Below are positions 23,501-35,075 of a DNA stretch of 64,000 nt, one piece after another. This DNA comes from Marthasterias glacialis (lineage: Eukaryota; Echinodermata; Asteroidea; Forcipulatida; Asteriidae), in assembly GCA_911728455.2 (NCBI GenBank), contig OU452233.1, positions 18,313,926 through 18,377,925 of the forward strand, written 5' to 3'. Within the stretch, counting starts at the first letter, position 1; every line of letters starts with the position of its first letter. Position numbers and translations under genes: made by a program. The notes under the pieces were generated by a model that had not been told where the DNA came from, searched no databases, and worked only from the letters and a program-made list of their open reading frames with translations.

Positions 23501-26500
23501 GCCACTCACAAAATCATCATTTGCCAAAAATACTAGCATTCATTGTAGACAAAATGTGTTTAGTCTAAAATAATATTTGGCAAACAAATTGTTAATGGCC
23601 TCACGTTTCGGCGCTGTCTCAAAGGCTAATGACAATACACACAACAGAACACACACTGCTGTATGTGTTGTGTGTATTGTCATTTATGATTTAGCCTTTG
23701 AGAAAGACTCTGTTAGCGTCGAAACGTGAGGCCATTAACAATCTTTTGCATTTACCACAGGTCCTTTTGGTTCACTGAAGCAGTTTGAAACGGCTTATTC
23801 TATTTTCTCTAAAAAATATTGCTATGACAAAATGTTGCCAAATCTTTCCCCATATCCTCACCCCTGGAGAACATCAGACCACATCCTTACACTGTACACC
23901 AATTTTTTTATAATATGCTTTTAAGTAGAAGTCAGCAGGCATTTGATTAGAGCCAATTAAGGCAAAGGTCTTGCTCTGCTCCACTCTGGTCTGGACTGCA
24001 TCAGTACACTAATTACAATCAATTTCGAAGTCGGACTATAATAAGCCTAGGTATTTTGGAATGGGGCCTTTTGGCATAACCCTGCCATTCAGGATGTAGC
24101 CTTTCGTCAAGGCCTTCGTGGCTGAGACATCTATGTAGCCGTGAAGCCACTGTAGAGAAGCTGCATGACGAGTAGCGAAGCCATGGGGGCCTTTATCAAC
24201 TTGTCAGGAATTTGTAATTTTTTTCTTTATTTCTCGATTGTTGCTACCCTAATGGTGTAGCAAAATTCCCAACCAATCAGAAGTGATGGGGTCAGCATGC
24301 ATTAACCTCATCCGCATTGTGATTGGTTAACCTTTCAGCACTTTTTTTTTCTTTTTTGCGTAAATATTTTCAAGAATTTATGTTTGAAAATTTATGAATT
24401 ATAAAAAAAAATTAAAAATCAACTTGAAAAAGGCCCTTGTGGCTTCGCCACTTGATCGTGCGCCCTAACTTGGTCTTTGCGGCTACATAGCTGTCTAAGC
24501 CGCAAAGGCCTTGACAAAAGGCTATTCAGGATGTGGTCTTGTGGCCAAGTAAAAGACAACATGATTCATGTAATAACATTATAATAGGGATTACTCCTTG
24601 AGTGAAGACTACATGTACCAGGGTGAAAATTTACATAACAGTTAGCTTTTGGAACGGATCACAGTATCCATTTGTGAGAGATTAAGTTCTGTGAAATCTC
24701 TGAAGTGGGCAGTGTGGTCCATCACTTCCTCGTTTGTGCACAGGGGAATGTTTTGATTATTTTTCAGGTGTTGTTATTTTTTGTTGTTGTTGAAGGAAGT
24801 AAACAGGAAGTCCATTTATCCTGCATCCACAGGATTTCCCTCACCAAAGTTTTAGAAAAGGCAAAAGATCTGAAAGGGTTTCCTTTTCAACAAATGAAAG
24901 ATCGTCATTGATGCAGTGTGGGTGAACAGTAACTATTCAACTGATAGCATCCTACAAAACCCTTTTCATACTGTAGAGCCAATTCCAAGGAAATAAAATC
25001 CCAGTAAATTCTGGCCCGATTTCATTTCACACTTGCTGCAATTTTCCTGGGGAAAATGAACACACGGGTTGACTTGCTTAATTCCCAAGCATGGGTAGCT
25101 ACATGTAGCTATTTCCCTGTAATTTTTTCCTCCTACATTGTCAGGGCTCAAGTGTGGATGGGTCATAGAGTTTTATATATTGACTAGAGCGCTAGCATTG
25201 TTCATGCGTTGAAGCCGCCTGGGCGCATCCATGTTTGTGTACAAACCTATGGAAAACTTGAAATCTTGTGCGGCTGGGTTACGGCTATTTGCATACCACT
25301 GCTTTGTTCCTTTACCTTGACCAAACATGTATACGTGCAGCGCGACTTAAAAACGGTTGTGCATAATGTAGAGTTAACGCTCTAGTCAATATATATAGCT
25401 CTACGGGATGGGTCAACCAAATCTCCCAGGAAATTCCTGGGGACTTCATCAAGTGTGAAAGGGATTCAATTTGCAATAGAATGCGGACTTACTGACAGCC
25501 TTTTTGTAGTCGCCTCTCAAGAAGCCTAAAGTCCTCAAGCTTCCAAGACTCTACGATTAAGTGTCATGGCACGACTCAAAAGACATTGATGGAATATGTT
25601 GTCAGCTAGAATAGTTTGCCTGATGAACAAATTTGTGTGGCAGCATTTTTTCCAAAAGCATCGGTTTAGATGTTGGCCTATGGACTGCAGTGGTACAAAA
25701 TCCATACACTGAAATCCCTGAGGTTTCTGTGTATTTTGTTTGCAGCACTAAACGTCCCCTTTTTCGGAGAGTTATGAAAATAAATGCCCTACTTGTAACA
25801 CCAAAATACCATGTTTTTTTTCTCTTTCAGTTGAGGATGAAGCCTTTGTTACCTTGGTAACCAATGATGTTTATGGCTATGGAGCATTGGTCTTGGGTCA
25901 GTCATTGCGGGATGCGGGTACAACAAGACAACTCGCTATCATGGTTACACCAGAGGTTACTCAGGCAATGAGGTAATGAGGTTCTCCTCAGAGTTGAGCT
26001 AATATGAGGCACTTTTGAGCAGTGAGGTACTCCTCAGACTCCTCATTAATGAGGTTCTCATTTGCCTGTACTCTTCAGTAATTGGGTATTGAGTTACTCC
26101 TTAGTAATCAGGTACTCCTCGGTCATGAGGTACTCAGTTATGAGGTATTCCTCTGACTCATTAGTGAGGTCATGAGGTTCTCAGTAACTAAGTGTTAAGG
26201 TACTCATCAGTAGTGACTGAGGTACTCCTCAGACTCCTGATGAAGGTAACAAGGTTCTCAGTTATGAGGTTACTCTTCAGTAATGATGTACTCCTCAGTA
26301 ATGAGATACTCCTCAGCAATGAGGTCTTCCTCAGACTCAGTGAGGTAATGAGGTTCTCAGTAATGAGGCACTCTTCAGTAATTAGGTATTGAGGTACTTC
26401 TCATTGATGAGGTAATGAGGTACTCTTCAAGGAATGGAGTTGTATAGTCACACACTAGTTGTTTACCTTTCTAAAGGTGTTGGACATTGATGCTGCTAGA

Positions 26501-29500
26501 CAGAAATGGAAGGAATGCTAAAAAACAGATGCCTGGTTGTCAGCGTCTTACATGTTTACCCAGCACATCTTACAGCTCCTAAACTACATGTTCAGGGGGT
26601 CGCTTCAGAAATATTCTAACCAGATGTTTTTATGTTTGATATTGTTATAGGAGACAGTTGACCTTCATCTACGATGTCATCCAGCAGGTCAATCCTCTTG
26701 ACAGTCAAGATGCAGCACACCTTGCTCTTCTAACCAGGCCTGAGCTGGGCATCACCTTCACCAAACTACACTGTTGGAGGCTCACACAGTTCAAGAAATG
26801 TGTCTTCCTCGACGCAGACTGCCTAGTAAGAGATTCGTTTATAGGAAAACAACCATGTGAAATGAATCTGTTCTAGGAAGAGGAGTTGGTTCGATGGAGA
26901 ACCAGGGTTTTGTGTTGACAGCTTTTTCCTCTTCAAGGCATCCCTAACTTGTTCACCCAGTTCTAATTGTGTAACTCCTAGTAAAAATGCTAGGAGTGCA
27001 ACCGGTAAATAGGTTTGGCAGATGCTTAAAAGTAACCTGTAGTCACGTCCTCATCTTATGGAGAAAGAATTAGGGTAAGGGTTAGGATTAGGGTTAGGGT
27101 TAATTCTAGGGTAAGTTTAGGGTTAAGGTTAGGGCTAAGGTTAAGGTTAGGGGTTAGGATTAGGGTAAGGGAGTAAAATTAATACTTTGCTCTTTTCCTG
27201 TTCTGATGAAATCAGGTTTTACAAAATGTAGACGATCTGTTTGAGAGAGAGGAATTATCAGCAGCGCCAGATGTCGGCTGGCCAGATTGCTTCAACTCGG
27301 GTGTTTTTGTCTTCTGTCCATCCGAAGAAACGTACCAAGGGCTGCTGCAGTGTGCTGTGGGACAGGGTAGCTTTGATGGTGAGAGAAGAAATTTGTTATT
27401 ATTTTTAATATTATTGTAAATATTTATTTCTATTAATGAAATCAAGGATGCCTCAAAAGTGAACGTAATCACTGTAGCTCTCTAGCCTGAGGAAACCTGT
27501 AGATAAGGGTGCTTGCCATGTGAACCAGAAACACTGGGGTAAACCCCTACTCTATCACGATAAGTGTTCTGGGTTCTTTTACGTGCACTACCCATCCTAG
27601 TACATGGTACCTACGGCTTAATGTCCCATCTGAAGAACAAAGCAATTAAGGTAAAGTGTCTTGCTCAAGGACACAAGTGTCGCGACTGGCCAGGCCGGGA
27701 TTCGAACCCACATTCTGTAAACTACGGAACTTAAGTTCGGCGGACTAGACCGCTCGGCCACGACACTCCACGGATTTACTTGTGAAAAAAATGTGCTTGT
27801 GAACTAAATACTATGGCACTTGCAACGTCTGAATAAGGGCAATTGATCACAGGTGTCTGAAATCTGTGTGGGTTGGTTTTGCACTAATTGATTGTTTTGC
27901 AATTTTTATTATTATTATTTTTTTTTCCTGCTGGACTCGGAAAACTCTGAGTATACAGAAGAAAACTAAAATCACACATTTTTTTATATATCTGATGTAT
28001 TAACTACCTTACCAGTAGTCAAATTATCAACAAATTATTTCAAAATTAATCATTTCTAAGTCAATCAAATTATAGTTGCTAGAATGATAATGAGTACAAT
28101 TTCCATTAGAAAAAATGTTTTTGTGTGTGTGAAATACAAATGCTAATCATTTGAATGGGTTTTTATTGGTTTTTTTCGTTTCCTTCAGGTTGAGGCTTGC
28201 CAAACCCGTACTTCATTTTTTTGTCTCCAAATTTCAGTTTAATCAAATAACAGTTGCTACTTTGTTTTCTGTAATAGATAGTGAGTACAATTTCCATTAA
28301 AAAATTTTTGTGTGAAATACAAATGCTGATAATTTGAATAATTTTTTTTTTTTTTTGGCGTCTTTTTCTTTAGGTGGGGACCAGGGCTTGCTGAACACGT
28401 ACTTCAATACTTGGGCAACGGCAGATATTAGACGACATCTACCCTTTGTTTATAATATGACATCAGCAGTGAGCTACTCCTACAGACCTGCATTAGAAAA
28501 GTAGGTCATTATTTAAAAAAGGTCACTTGATGTTCGAGTTGGCAATCTCTCAAAAGTTTCCATTTGAGTTAGATGAGTTTGAGATGATAGGTGGCAGCAG
28601 ATATACCTGATAATTGGTCCATGTTTATGTAGTTCTGAACATGCACACTTTTCTATGAACAATGGGTTTACCCGTTAACTCTGCTGCCACCTAGCGTCTC
28701 CCACAGTTTTCCATTCCAGTTTGATTTTTAAAAATGACAGAGTGTTGAAGCAGAATGAACAAATTTTATTTTATAATCATTCTGCAAATTAATGGAGAGG
28801 TTGCGTGATCTCGGGAAATGTTCGTTTCGCAGCCATGTTGGGTCCAGCCATGTACAAGCTCAATGGTTGACGCGCCGTCTGCTGAATGATTTCCAACGTC
28901 TGTTTGTGCACGCAGCATAAGAAAAAGGTCTCGGGTGACGTCACGTGAAACCTCTCTTTTGGTTTGGAATCGTTCTGCCTTTTCCAAAACAGGATTAAGT
29001 CCACCATACAGTCTGGGTGAAAAAAAAAAACTGAAAAAGTTGTTTTACCTGGAAAGGAAAAATTCATTTTTTTTTTACAAACACTCATTTGCAGATTTGG
29101 AAAAGATATCAAAATAGTTCACTTCATTGGCACTTCAAAGCCGTGGCTGTATAGTTACTACCCAGAGACTGGCACATTATCGGCACCAGAGGGCGGTACC
29201 TATCATGCTGAGAAGTACATCAAGGCATGGTGGGAGATTTTCTACAAGAGGGTTAGGCCAAGAATTGAGGAAGAACAGGTATGAAGTATCTCCCCCCTTC
29301 CCATTCACCATTCCCCCTCTTGCCCCCTCCCCAATTGAGATCGAAAAAAATGAACAAATGAATGGTTTGATACAGTAATAGTTTGTGTAAGTTTCGCGCA
29401 TATTCAAACATTTTTGGGACCATTTTGGTTCCCACACACATTGCTGTAACATGTGAAGGAAACAAAATCACGCGCTTTGACGGACCCTAATGTTCGAATA

Positions 29501-31045
29501 CGCGCAAGACTTACACAGTCTATTAGCCCCCAAAATTATGTCCTAACACTCCCCTCCCCCCTAAATGAAAATGTCTTGTAATGCCACTGAATAGCCCTAA
29601 TCTCGCTGCAGACCAAAAATTCTATACCTGCTTGCGTCGTATCCACAATCGCCCAACCTTCCGGTTACTTATTTGTTTTTTTGTTCATTCCAGGGCATTG
29701 ATTTGTCAGGAAAGTTTGGGAAGCTCCACCTTGAGGTCAATCCTTCAGGGTCCCCTGGGGAAGGGTCACCAACCGAAGATCCCCAACTCCACCAATGGGA
29801 GAAGGGTCAGATGGACTACCTGGGAAAAGACAGCTACCAAAATATTGAGAAGCACATGGACACAGTTCTAAACGGTAAGGAAAGGTGTGAATAATATTAT
29901 TACAGAAATGATAAAACTCGGTTTGTAGGGAGCATCGTTAAAACTCCGAACGGTAAAATGTTCTCATTGGATCGGTTAAGTATTCCAGCTGGTGAAAATG
30001 GACTGGTCTGTTGGAGTGCCGGAACATTCCATTGGAACGCAAAATGCCAACACGCATATTCACTCTTGTACAGGAATGTTCCTGTGGTACGGCACAATGA
30101 CGGGGTCCAGCAGAACGCTCTGATGGTCAGCTGGACTGCAGACATATGCCAACGGGAATGATCTTCATGCCTAGAACATGCCCGACTTTCGAGACGCTCC
30201 TTCATATATTACTTCTTCTACCTAGGCATCTACAATAGGCATTATGATAAACATTTGATTAGCGCCATGTAAGGGTTTACAAGGTGATGCGGCGCAATTT
30301 GCTGCCAACCACACCATAATCATCGGGAGAAACCCCTTTTCCGTGCATTACATGTACAGAATACACAGAATCTACGGGCGAATAAATTATGTTTAAGTGT
30401 CTTGGTCGAAGACCGGTGCTGGATTCTTGATTTTAGTTCTTTCTATAGGGCGACCAAGAGCACCACTGTTTCTGTTTGGTCATCTGCCTTGGTCTGTCTA
30501 CCACCATAAAGAAAAAGGGCATAATTCAGGATTCTATACACTAAACCGAGCAGCTCGTTTGTGGTGGTTTACACCGCCACAACTGTGGCCGCTGCACACG
30601 CCGGTACGCGACACTAGCACGTCAGCCACGTGTATGTACTAATCAGCATGCAGGCTTTGATCTTAAGAAAAACGGGGGCAGGCCTTTTCTGGCCAAATCA
30701 GAGAAATTGTACAAGGGTATGCTGGCCAAGTTGGTAGTGACAGTGCAATTTTTCTGAAGGGCATGCTGGCCAACTCGACAGGGCATGAGGCCAATGGCCT
30801 CCCTTGGTGGCCTCGGTTCAGATCAAGGCCTGAGCATGGATTAGTCACAGTACGTTTGCAACGGCACGCGCGTGTGGCGGCCATAGCTGCGGTGGTGTAA
30901 ATGCCAATGAACGAGCTGCTCGGATTAGTCTATAGGTAAAGATAGTTCGTCACATAATGGGAAGTCAGCCATCTTTACAAACACAAGATAATTTTAACAA
31001 ATATTTTGTATATTGAATGAATTGTTTTCAGGTAAAAGTAAGTGA
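20545..31045 (+). CDS. GYG1: Glycogenin (self-glucosylating glycogen primer)
   Basis: Family GT8 glycosyltransferase that glucosylates its own tyrosine from UDP-glucose and hands the primer to glycogen synthase (family knowledge). Eight exons join in frame: 20545-20566, 25831-25972, 26651-26825, 27216-27378, 28374-28500, 29095-29278, 29694-29874, 31032-31045. They give 335 residues, complete. The start is [20 protein letters not shown]. The DxD metal-binding motif is D109-A-D111 in [11 protein letters not shown]. Further family blocks are [29 protein letters not shown] and KIVHFIG. The acceptor tyrosine region is Y202-S-Y204, aligning with Tyr195/Tyr197 of human GYG1. The C-terminus [18 protein letters not shown] matches the glycogen-synthase-binding tail, then ends in NGKSK. 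The last exon has only four full codons and the stop. Introns 2 and 3 hold a donor-like minisatellite and a TTAGGG-like tract. The invertebrate gene is probably ancestral to vertebrate GYG1 and GYG2. Confidence 0.94.
21940..22170. repeat. Dispersed repeat shared with 3570-3960
   Basis: Shares GACACCATTATGTAATT, AATGCTTC(A/G)TTTCACCCAC, CAAGGACAAAAAA and GTTTTTGTGTAATCCC-type words in the same order as the ABCC4 intron copy at 3670-3820. Class unknown. Confidence 0.45.
22669..22846 (-). mobile_element. 178-bp MITE, CAGGCCTTGATCTTAA family, copy 1
   Basis: Ends CAGGGCTTGATCTTAACCG and TTCTTAAGATCGAGGCCTG. The interior has AGTTGGCCAGCATGCCCTTC and TTGGCCAGCATGCCC. Opposite orientation to the copies at 30651 and 32740, about 180 bp each. 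Confidence 0.8.
22905..23135. repeat. ~115-bp tandem repeat, two units
   Basis: Two units with CCACAGTGGATGATATTGAA at about 22985 and 23100 and the GAGGGTTGACTGTGT and CATTCATTACATGAT parts. Same family as 2581-2975, in glycogenin intron 1. Confidence 0.8.
23588..23742. mobile_element. Foldback element, ATTGTTAATGGCCTCACG ends
   Basis: Inverted arms ATTGTTAATGGCCTCACGTT / AACGTGAGGCCATTAACAAT, then CTCAAAGGCTAATGACAATA / TATTGTCATTTATGATTTAG. A short (AC)-rich centre contains GTTGTGTGTATTGTC. Confidence 0.75.
24098..24523. mobile_element. 426-bp MITE with long inverted repeats and 11-bp target duplication
   Basis: Ends AGCCTTTCGTCAAGGCCTT / AAGGCCTTGACAAAAGGCT, with matching continuing through ATGTAGCCG / GCGGCTACATAG. 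Exact direct repeats ATTCAGGATGT flank it (24087-24097 and 24524-24534). An 11-bp duplication with long ends fits Mutator-like (MULE) insertion. Confidence 0.8.
25166..25406. mobile_element. 241-bp MITE with 9-bp target duplication
   Basis: Inverted ends around ATATATTGACTAGAGCG / CGCTCTAGTCAATATATAT. Flanked by GATGGGTCA at 25157-25165 and 25407-25415. A 9-bp duplication again suggests a MULE-type element. Glycogenin intron 1. Confidence 0.75.
25973..26430. repeat. ~18-bp minisatellite starting at a splice donor
   Basis: Degenerate units around AATGAGGTACTCCTCAGT run directly from the donor of glycogenin exon 25831-25972 (CAATGAG|GTAATGAGG). Units such as ATGAGGTACT repeat the donor context and CTCCTCAG repeats an acceptor-like word. 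Confidence 0.85.
27069..27172. repeat. Degenerate telomere-like TTAGGG tract
   Basis: About 100 bp of TTAGGGTAAGGGTTAGGATT-type sequence with GGTTAGGG, GGTTAAGG and TCTAGGGT variants, in the glycogenin intron between exons 26651-26825 and 27216-27378. Confidence 0.85.
27490..27770 (-). mobile_element. SINE group B, most complete copy
   Basis: On the minus strand: GTGTCGTGGCCGAGCGGTCT (Ser/Leu-type A-box region), AATGTGGGTTCGAATCCCGG (B box), CACTTGTGTCCTTGAGCAAG, ACGTAAAAGAACCCAGAACA and GGGGTTTACCCCAGTGTTTC. This copy defines the family used for the calls at 9860, 11715, 17190, 30230 and 56640. Confidence 0.75.
28040..28230 (+). pseudogene. Decayed tandem duplicate of the start of glycogenin exon 5 and its upstream intron
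   Basis: Intron sequence upstream of exon 28374-28500 is repeated about 185 bp earlier: GAGTACAATTTCCATTA, GAAATACAAATGCT and TTTGAAT occur in both copies. The upstream copy continues through TTCCTTCAG|GTTGAGGCTTGCCAAACCCG, resembling the real TTTCTTTAG|GTGGGGACCAGGGCTTGCTG. The reading frame and the rest of the exon are lost. Confidence 0.7.
28794..28957. mobile_element. MITE, GAGAGGTTGCRTGA family, copy 1
   Basis: Ends GGAGAGGTTGCGTGATC / TCACGTGAAACCTCTCT. Very similar to 36005-36172 throughout, for example CGTTTCGCAGCCATG and GTCTGCTGAATGATTTCCA. Confidence 0.75.
30230..30420 (-). mobile_element. SINE group B fragment
   Basis: Minus-strand body: AAGACACTTAAACATAATTT, GTACATGTAATGCACGG, GGGGTTTCTCCCGATGATTA and TTGCGCCGCATCACCTTGTA. 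The tRNA head is absent or decayed. Confidence 0.45.
30533..30935. mobile_element. MITE, AGCAGCTCGTTCATG family, copy 2 (interrupted)
   Basis: Ends CTATACACTAAACCGAGCAG and CTGCTCGGATTAGTCTATAG in inverted orientation, with GGTTTACACCGCCACAACTG / AGCTGCGGTGGTGTAAATGC. It is split by the 182-bp CAGGCC MITE at 30651-30832. Confidence 0.7.
30651..30832 (+). mobile_element. MITE, CAGGCCTTGATCTTAA family, copy 2, nested
   Basis: Ends CAGGCTTTGATCTTAAG / TTCAGATCAAGGCCTG. Flanked by direct repeats AGCATG (30645-30650 and 30833-30838), showing insertion into the older AGCAGCTCG-type MITE. Confidence 0.85.
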
Positions 31046-32739
31046 TTTAAAATCACAAGCGGAGCATCTTAACCCAGCAATCATCACTTTGGAGAAAGAA
31101 GCCCACTCACTCATCCTAACAACCCAATCCTGTGTCCACTTGGACAGAAGAAGCCGGAGCAGAATCCACCTTGATGCAACTTTGACTACAAGATAATCCC
31201 CCAAACGCACGGCACAGTGAAGAAAACTGGTAAGAAAAAAAAATCCACAGTTCCCACAGAACTTTGGACTTAAAAACGTAAATTATGACAACTGTCACAT
31301 TTTAGTGGATAGACATTCCTTTCCGATGACTGATGACCCGCGCCTTTCCCCTACAGGTTGGTCACAATTTGACCTTTGGGCTCTGGTACATTTGGCTTCG
31401 ATTAGTTGAGCTACAAGGTCAAAGGTCAGAATTACGCACTAAATTATTCAGTGGTTATACAATGAGACTTTACCTTTAACAGAATGTAAATCAAAATGAT
31501 ATAAAAAACAATGATAATTTATAAAAGCCGTGGTAAACTGAAGCCGGTTTCCATTTTCAGTTTGAGGAATTTTTGAGTGGTTTTGAATGTTTTTCAGTCG
31601 ACAAAATTCTCAGAAGGATGTGCTGGGGTCATGCGACCTTGTTTGCTACTTTTTAACTCCACCATTTTCGATTGCTTGAACCCAAAGATTCTTAAGTATT
31701 TTTTACTCATAGATTAAGAGAAGACATTGTTTTAGTGCTATATTTGTTGCTACAGTAAGCACATTATTACACAAATCTGCTTACATGAAAACAGCTTACC
31801 TGCTTACCGGTTTAATAGCTTTTTGAAATTTGGCTGAGCCACCTGTGGAAAAAAAGCTGTTTGGCGTTTGGGTTGATATAAAACTTGATGAAAATGTTAT
31901 TTGTTTGCAGATTTGCAATCTCAAAGTGCCACTTGTTTTTTCAGCCGGAGAACATTGGCTGACAAATTTTAAGAAATGCAAATAATTATTAGAAGAAATA
32001 TAGAAATCACAATCCTTAATTACACAAAATCGATATAATTACATGTTATAGAAATCTATATAAAAGTATAAGCTGCAGAAGTATTTACATATGTACGAAT
32101 ACTTACATAATTCTGTCATGAATATGCATGTAACTCGTGAATATGTACGCAGATAAGTAACTGGTAAACTAATTGAGTCCAATGGTCATTATTTTTGTAT
32201 GGAAATTAGTACTAGTGGAAAGAGAAAGTTTGATGTGTAAATATTTATGATTGAGATTCAATAATCAAAAGGCCACAGTATAAGAAAGTTGTGTTGTATG
32301 GGCAGAAAAAACATATTTTGATCAGTTTTTGTACACAGAAACAGGTGGCTCGACACACAGATTCTTATGTTCAGGGAATTGTCATCATGTCATTGTTGAG
32401 TTGTGAACATAAAATATATTTTTCTTCTTATGTGGCCTTTCAATTATTGTAAAAATTAATGATTATACTAAACCATATGTGCAAAACAGTAACTATACAT
32501 AGAAGTTGTCAATAGAGGAAGTTACCAAAACTTATTAACGTTTAGTTTGATTTTATGTAGAGAAAAATTTGTTATAATACTGTGAACTTTATAGAGAGAT
32601 GTTTTCAGTTTTCATTGTTTGCTCAATGATCTGACGGTTATGCAAATTGCTATCCCTCAGTCTGTCAGCATATTTCTTGGTTTACCGATCAACAAGCCTT
32701 GACTGACCAACTCTGTGAGTCATGGAGCTAGGCATCATT

Positions 32740-32917
32740 CAGGCCTCGATCTTAAGAAAAACGGGGGCAGGCTTTTGCTGGCCAAATCAGAGAAATTGTA
32801 CAAGGGCATGCTGGCCAAGTTGGTAGTGACAGTGCAATTTTTCTGGAGGGCATGCTGGCTAACTCGACAGGGCATGAGGCCAATGGCCTCGTTGGCCTCG
32901 GTTAAGATCAAGGCCTG
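32740..32917 (+). mobile_element. MITE, CAGGCCTTGATCTTAA family, copy 3
   Basis: Ends CAGGCCTCGATCTTAAG / GTTAAGATCAAGGCCTG. The interior is nearly identical to the copy at 30651 (GGCCAAGTTGGTAGTGACAG). Confidence 0.85.
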
Positions 32918-34879
32918 GTCATTATTTACCGCATCCACAGGTTTGGGGTTGTGGGTTAACCACACGCTGAAGATTGCAAGAGGTTTAATTACGGTCAGGT
33001 AGATTTAACAAATGTTTTATGTTATTCATAGTATCAAAGCTTCTTCGAATTTACAAAAGACCTTTCCACATTTGGCAAAAGTTACATGGGAAATTTACGT
33101 TGGCTTTTTTTCACTTAAAAAAATTCTGGGAAGTTCTGGGAAATAGCTACCCCATAAGTCTGTGAGGTAATCCCATGGTTATGTTACCCTAATCTTCAGC
33201 GTATATGCTGCCCAGTGTACGAGTCGCACCACACCAAAATCGGCAAAACAAGATTCAGATGTCACGATACAAGTTGCACCCAGGCATTGTGCAATTTTCC
33301 ACACAGATCGGTTGAAGGAAGTGTGAATCCAACACTAGGTGGTGGTGGAGTTTAAATTCCACATGACTTTTTGTGGGTTCCACCCCACCCCCCCCCCCCC
33401 CCCCCCCCAAACCTCATTAAAGAGCCCCAAGTGTGAAAACTGCTATTCAGATTTTTATTATTTTATTTTTTTATGGGTGACGTTTATTCCTGAAGCTTCC
33501 ATTTTTCGTTTCAAACAAATATGCTGAAATAGTGAAGTGATGTGTTTAGGCATTTGTGGATTTGATGACAGTTTTACTCTTGTTCCGTTATTCTCGTAGC
33601 CAAGTTTTAGCATTACTATCCTCATGTCAGTCATGTCATTATGCATGACTACGAGGTTGCAGAAATACGCGCGAAATTCGATGTTAATTCCGTGGTTTTC
33701 AAGTTGCAAGAGCAATTCTTAAGGGTGACATTGTGATTGTCTCTAAGACTGAAGTTAATATTGCTTTCTTGTTTCTCTCAAAAAGAGATCAATGCTTGCG
33801 CTTTTGGGCTTCAATAATTAGTGGAGTCAGTGTTTATAAAGTGTGCATGGCTTGTGTGTGTGTCACCCTTGAAGTCTTTGTGTATGCTACATTAATCCTT
33901 AAAAAGGTAACAGCAATTTATAAAGGCAAGTGAAGTACCGCCCTAGGTGGCTCCTTTTTTGTGTAGTGTGGACAATTTCTTTATTTTTGTTATTTGTGTA
34001 GTTTTTATTAACCAGCGTCCGTAACGACAGACCTGCATGCTTTCAACTTAACTTTTAGAAACAACTTTTTTTTTTTCTTTTTTTTTTTTTTTTGGTAGTA
34101 GATTTTCCTATATAAAACATGTGTCAGTGATTTCTGCTGAAAGTATAACATACACATGTATTCCTCATATAGTTTGAAATGATTGGTGCTTAAAATATTC
34201 AACAAACTTAATCGTATGTGATGTAGAAACATTTACAGAACCTAGCATGTAACCAATGTATACATAGTTAAAACTAGTTTAACCGCCATTCCAGTAAGTT
34301 TCAGGCGTGAAATTCGTGGGGGCAATTGCCTCAATTTCTCTGGCCATCGCCTAGGTACCCCTCACAGTGTTCCAATAGAAATTTAAAAATATATATTTAC
34401 TGACAGATTCTATAACGGACTGAGTGGTGATTCTACATCGTTTGAAATGTATGTGTGTATTTTTTTTTTTTTTTGGTAGTGGGTGCTGGCAACAGCTTGC
34501 TGCAAAATCACTTTAAATGATACAACGTAATTTGTGAAGTGCGAACAAATCAACTAATGCTGCATTTTTTGCGACTGCTGTTGTATTTTTTGTAAAAGCA
34601 GGTGTCAAAAAAGTTAACACTTCGTGTATTTTTGTTTTTTACATAGTTAGTTTTTCCGACAGGCATAACCACTGTTTATTTTTTATTTTTTTTAATATTT
34701 AGCCACAACAGACCACAAAATGAGATCTTTCATTGGCCAAACAGCTGCTTTTGAAAATCAGTCTAATTAGATTGAAAATCACTTTTTTCGAATGAGGCCA
34801 GGGACACATCTGTTGCAGTTTGTCCCTAGTTTCAATCGAATAGAGCAAATTCCAATCGAAAACTTCAAGAGAGTGATGT

Positions 34880-35075
34880 GCTTACTGATGTCTTGTACAA
34901 CGTTTAGGTTCAGCTTTAGTTGTATTAGCTGAGCAGTTCCATATGCTTACTTTTTTTTTTAACTCAAATCGTGGTAAAGCTTTGGCAATGTTGTTGAAAC
35001 TGCTTTTATTCTGGTATGCTTACGCTCTTTGAATCAAGATAAAGTACAATATTAGTAAGCTGGTGTTGCTGATAC
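34880..35075. repeat. Dispersed repeat shared with 52680-52890
   Basis: Both copies contain TGATGTGCTTACTG, CTGGTATGCTTAC, CAAA(T/A)CGTGGT and CTTTGAATCAAGATAA(A/G)G, then TACAATATTAG. The words recur within each copy, suggesting a degenerate ~90-bp periodicity. Confidence 0.45.
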
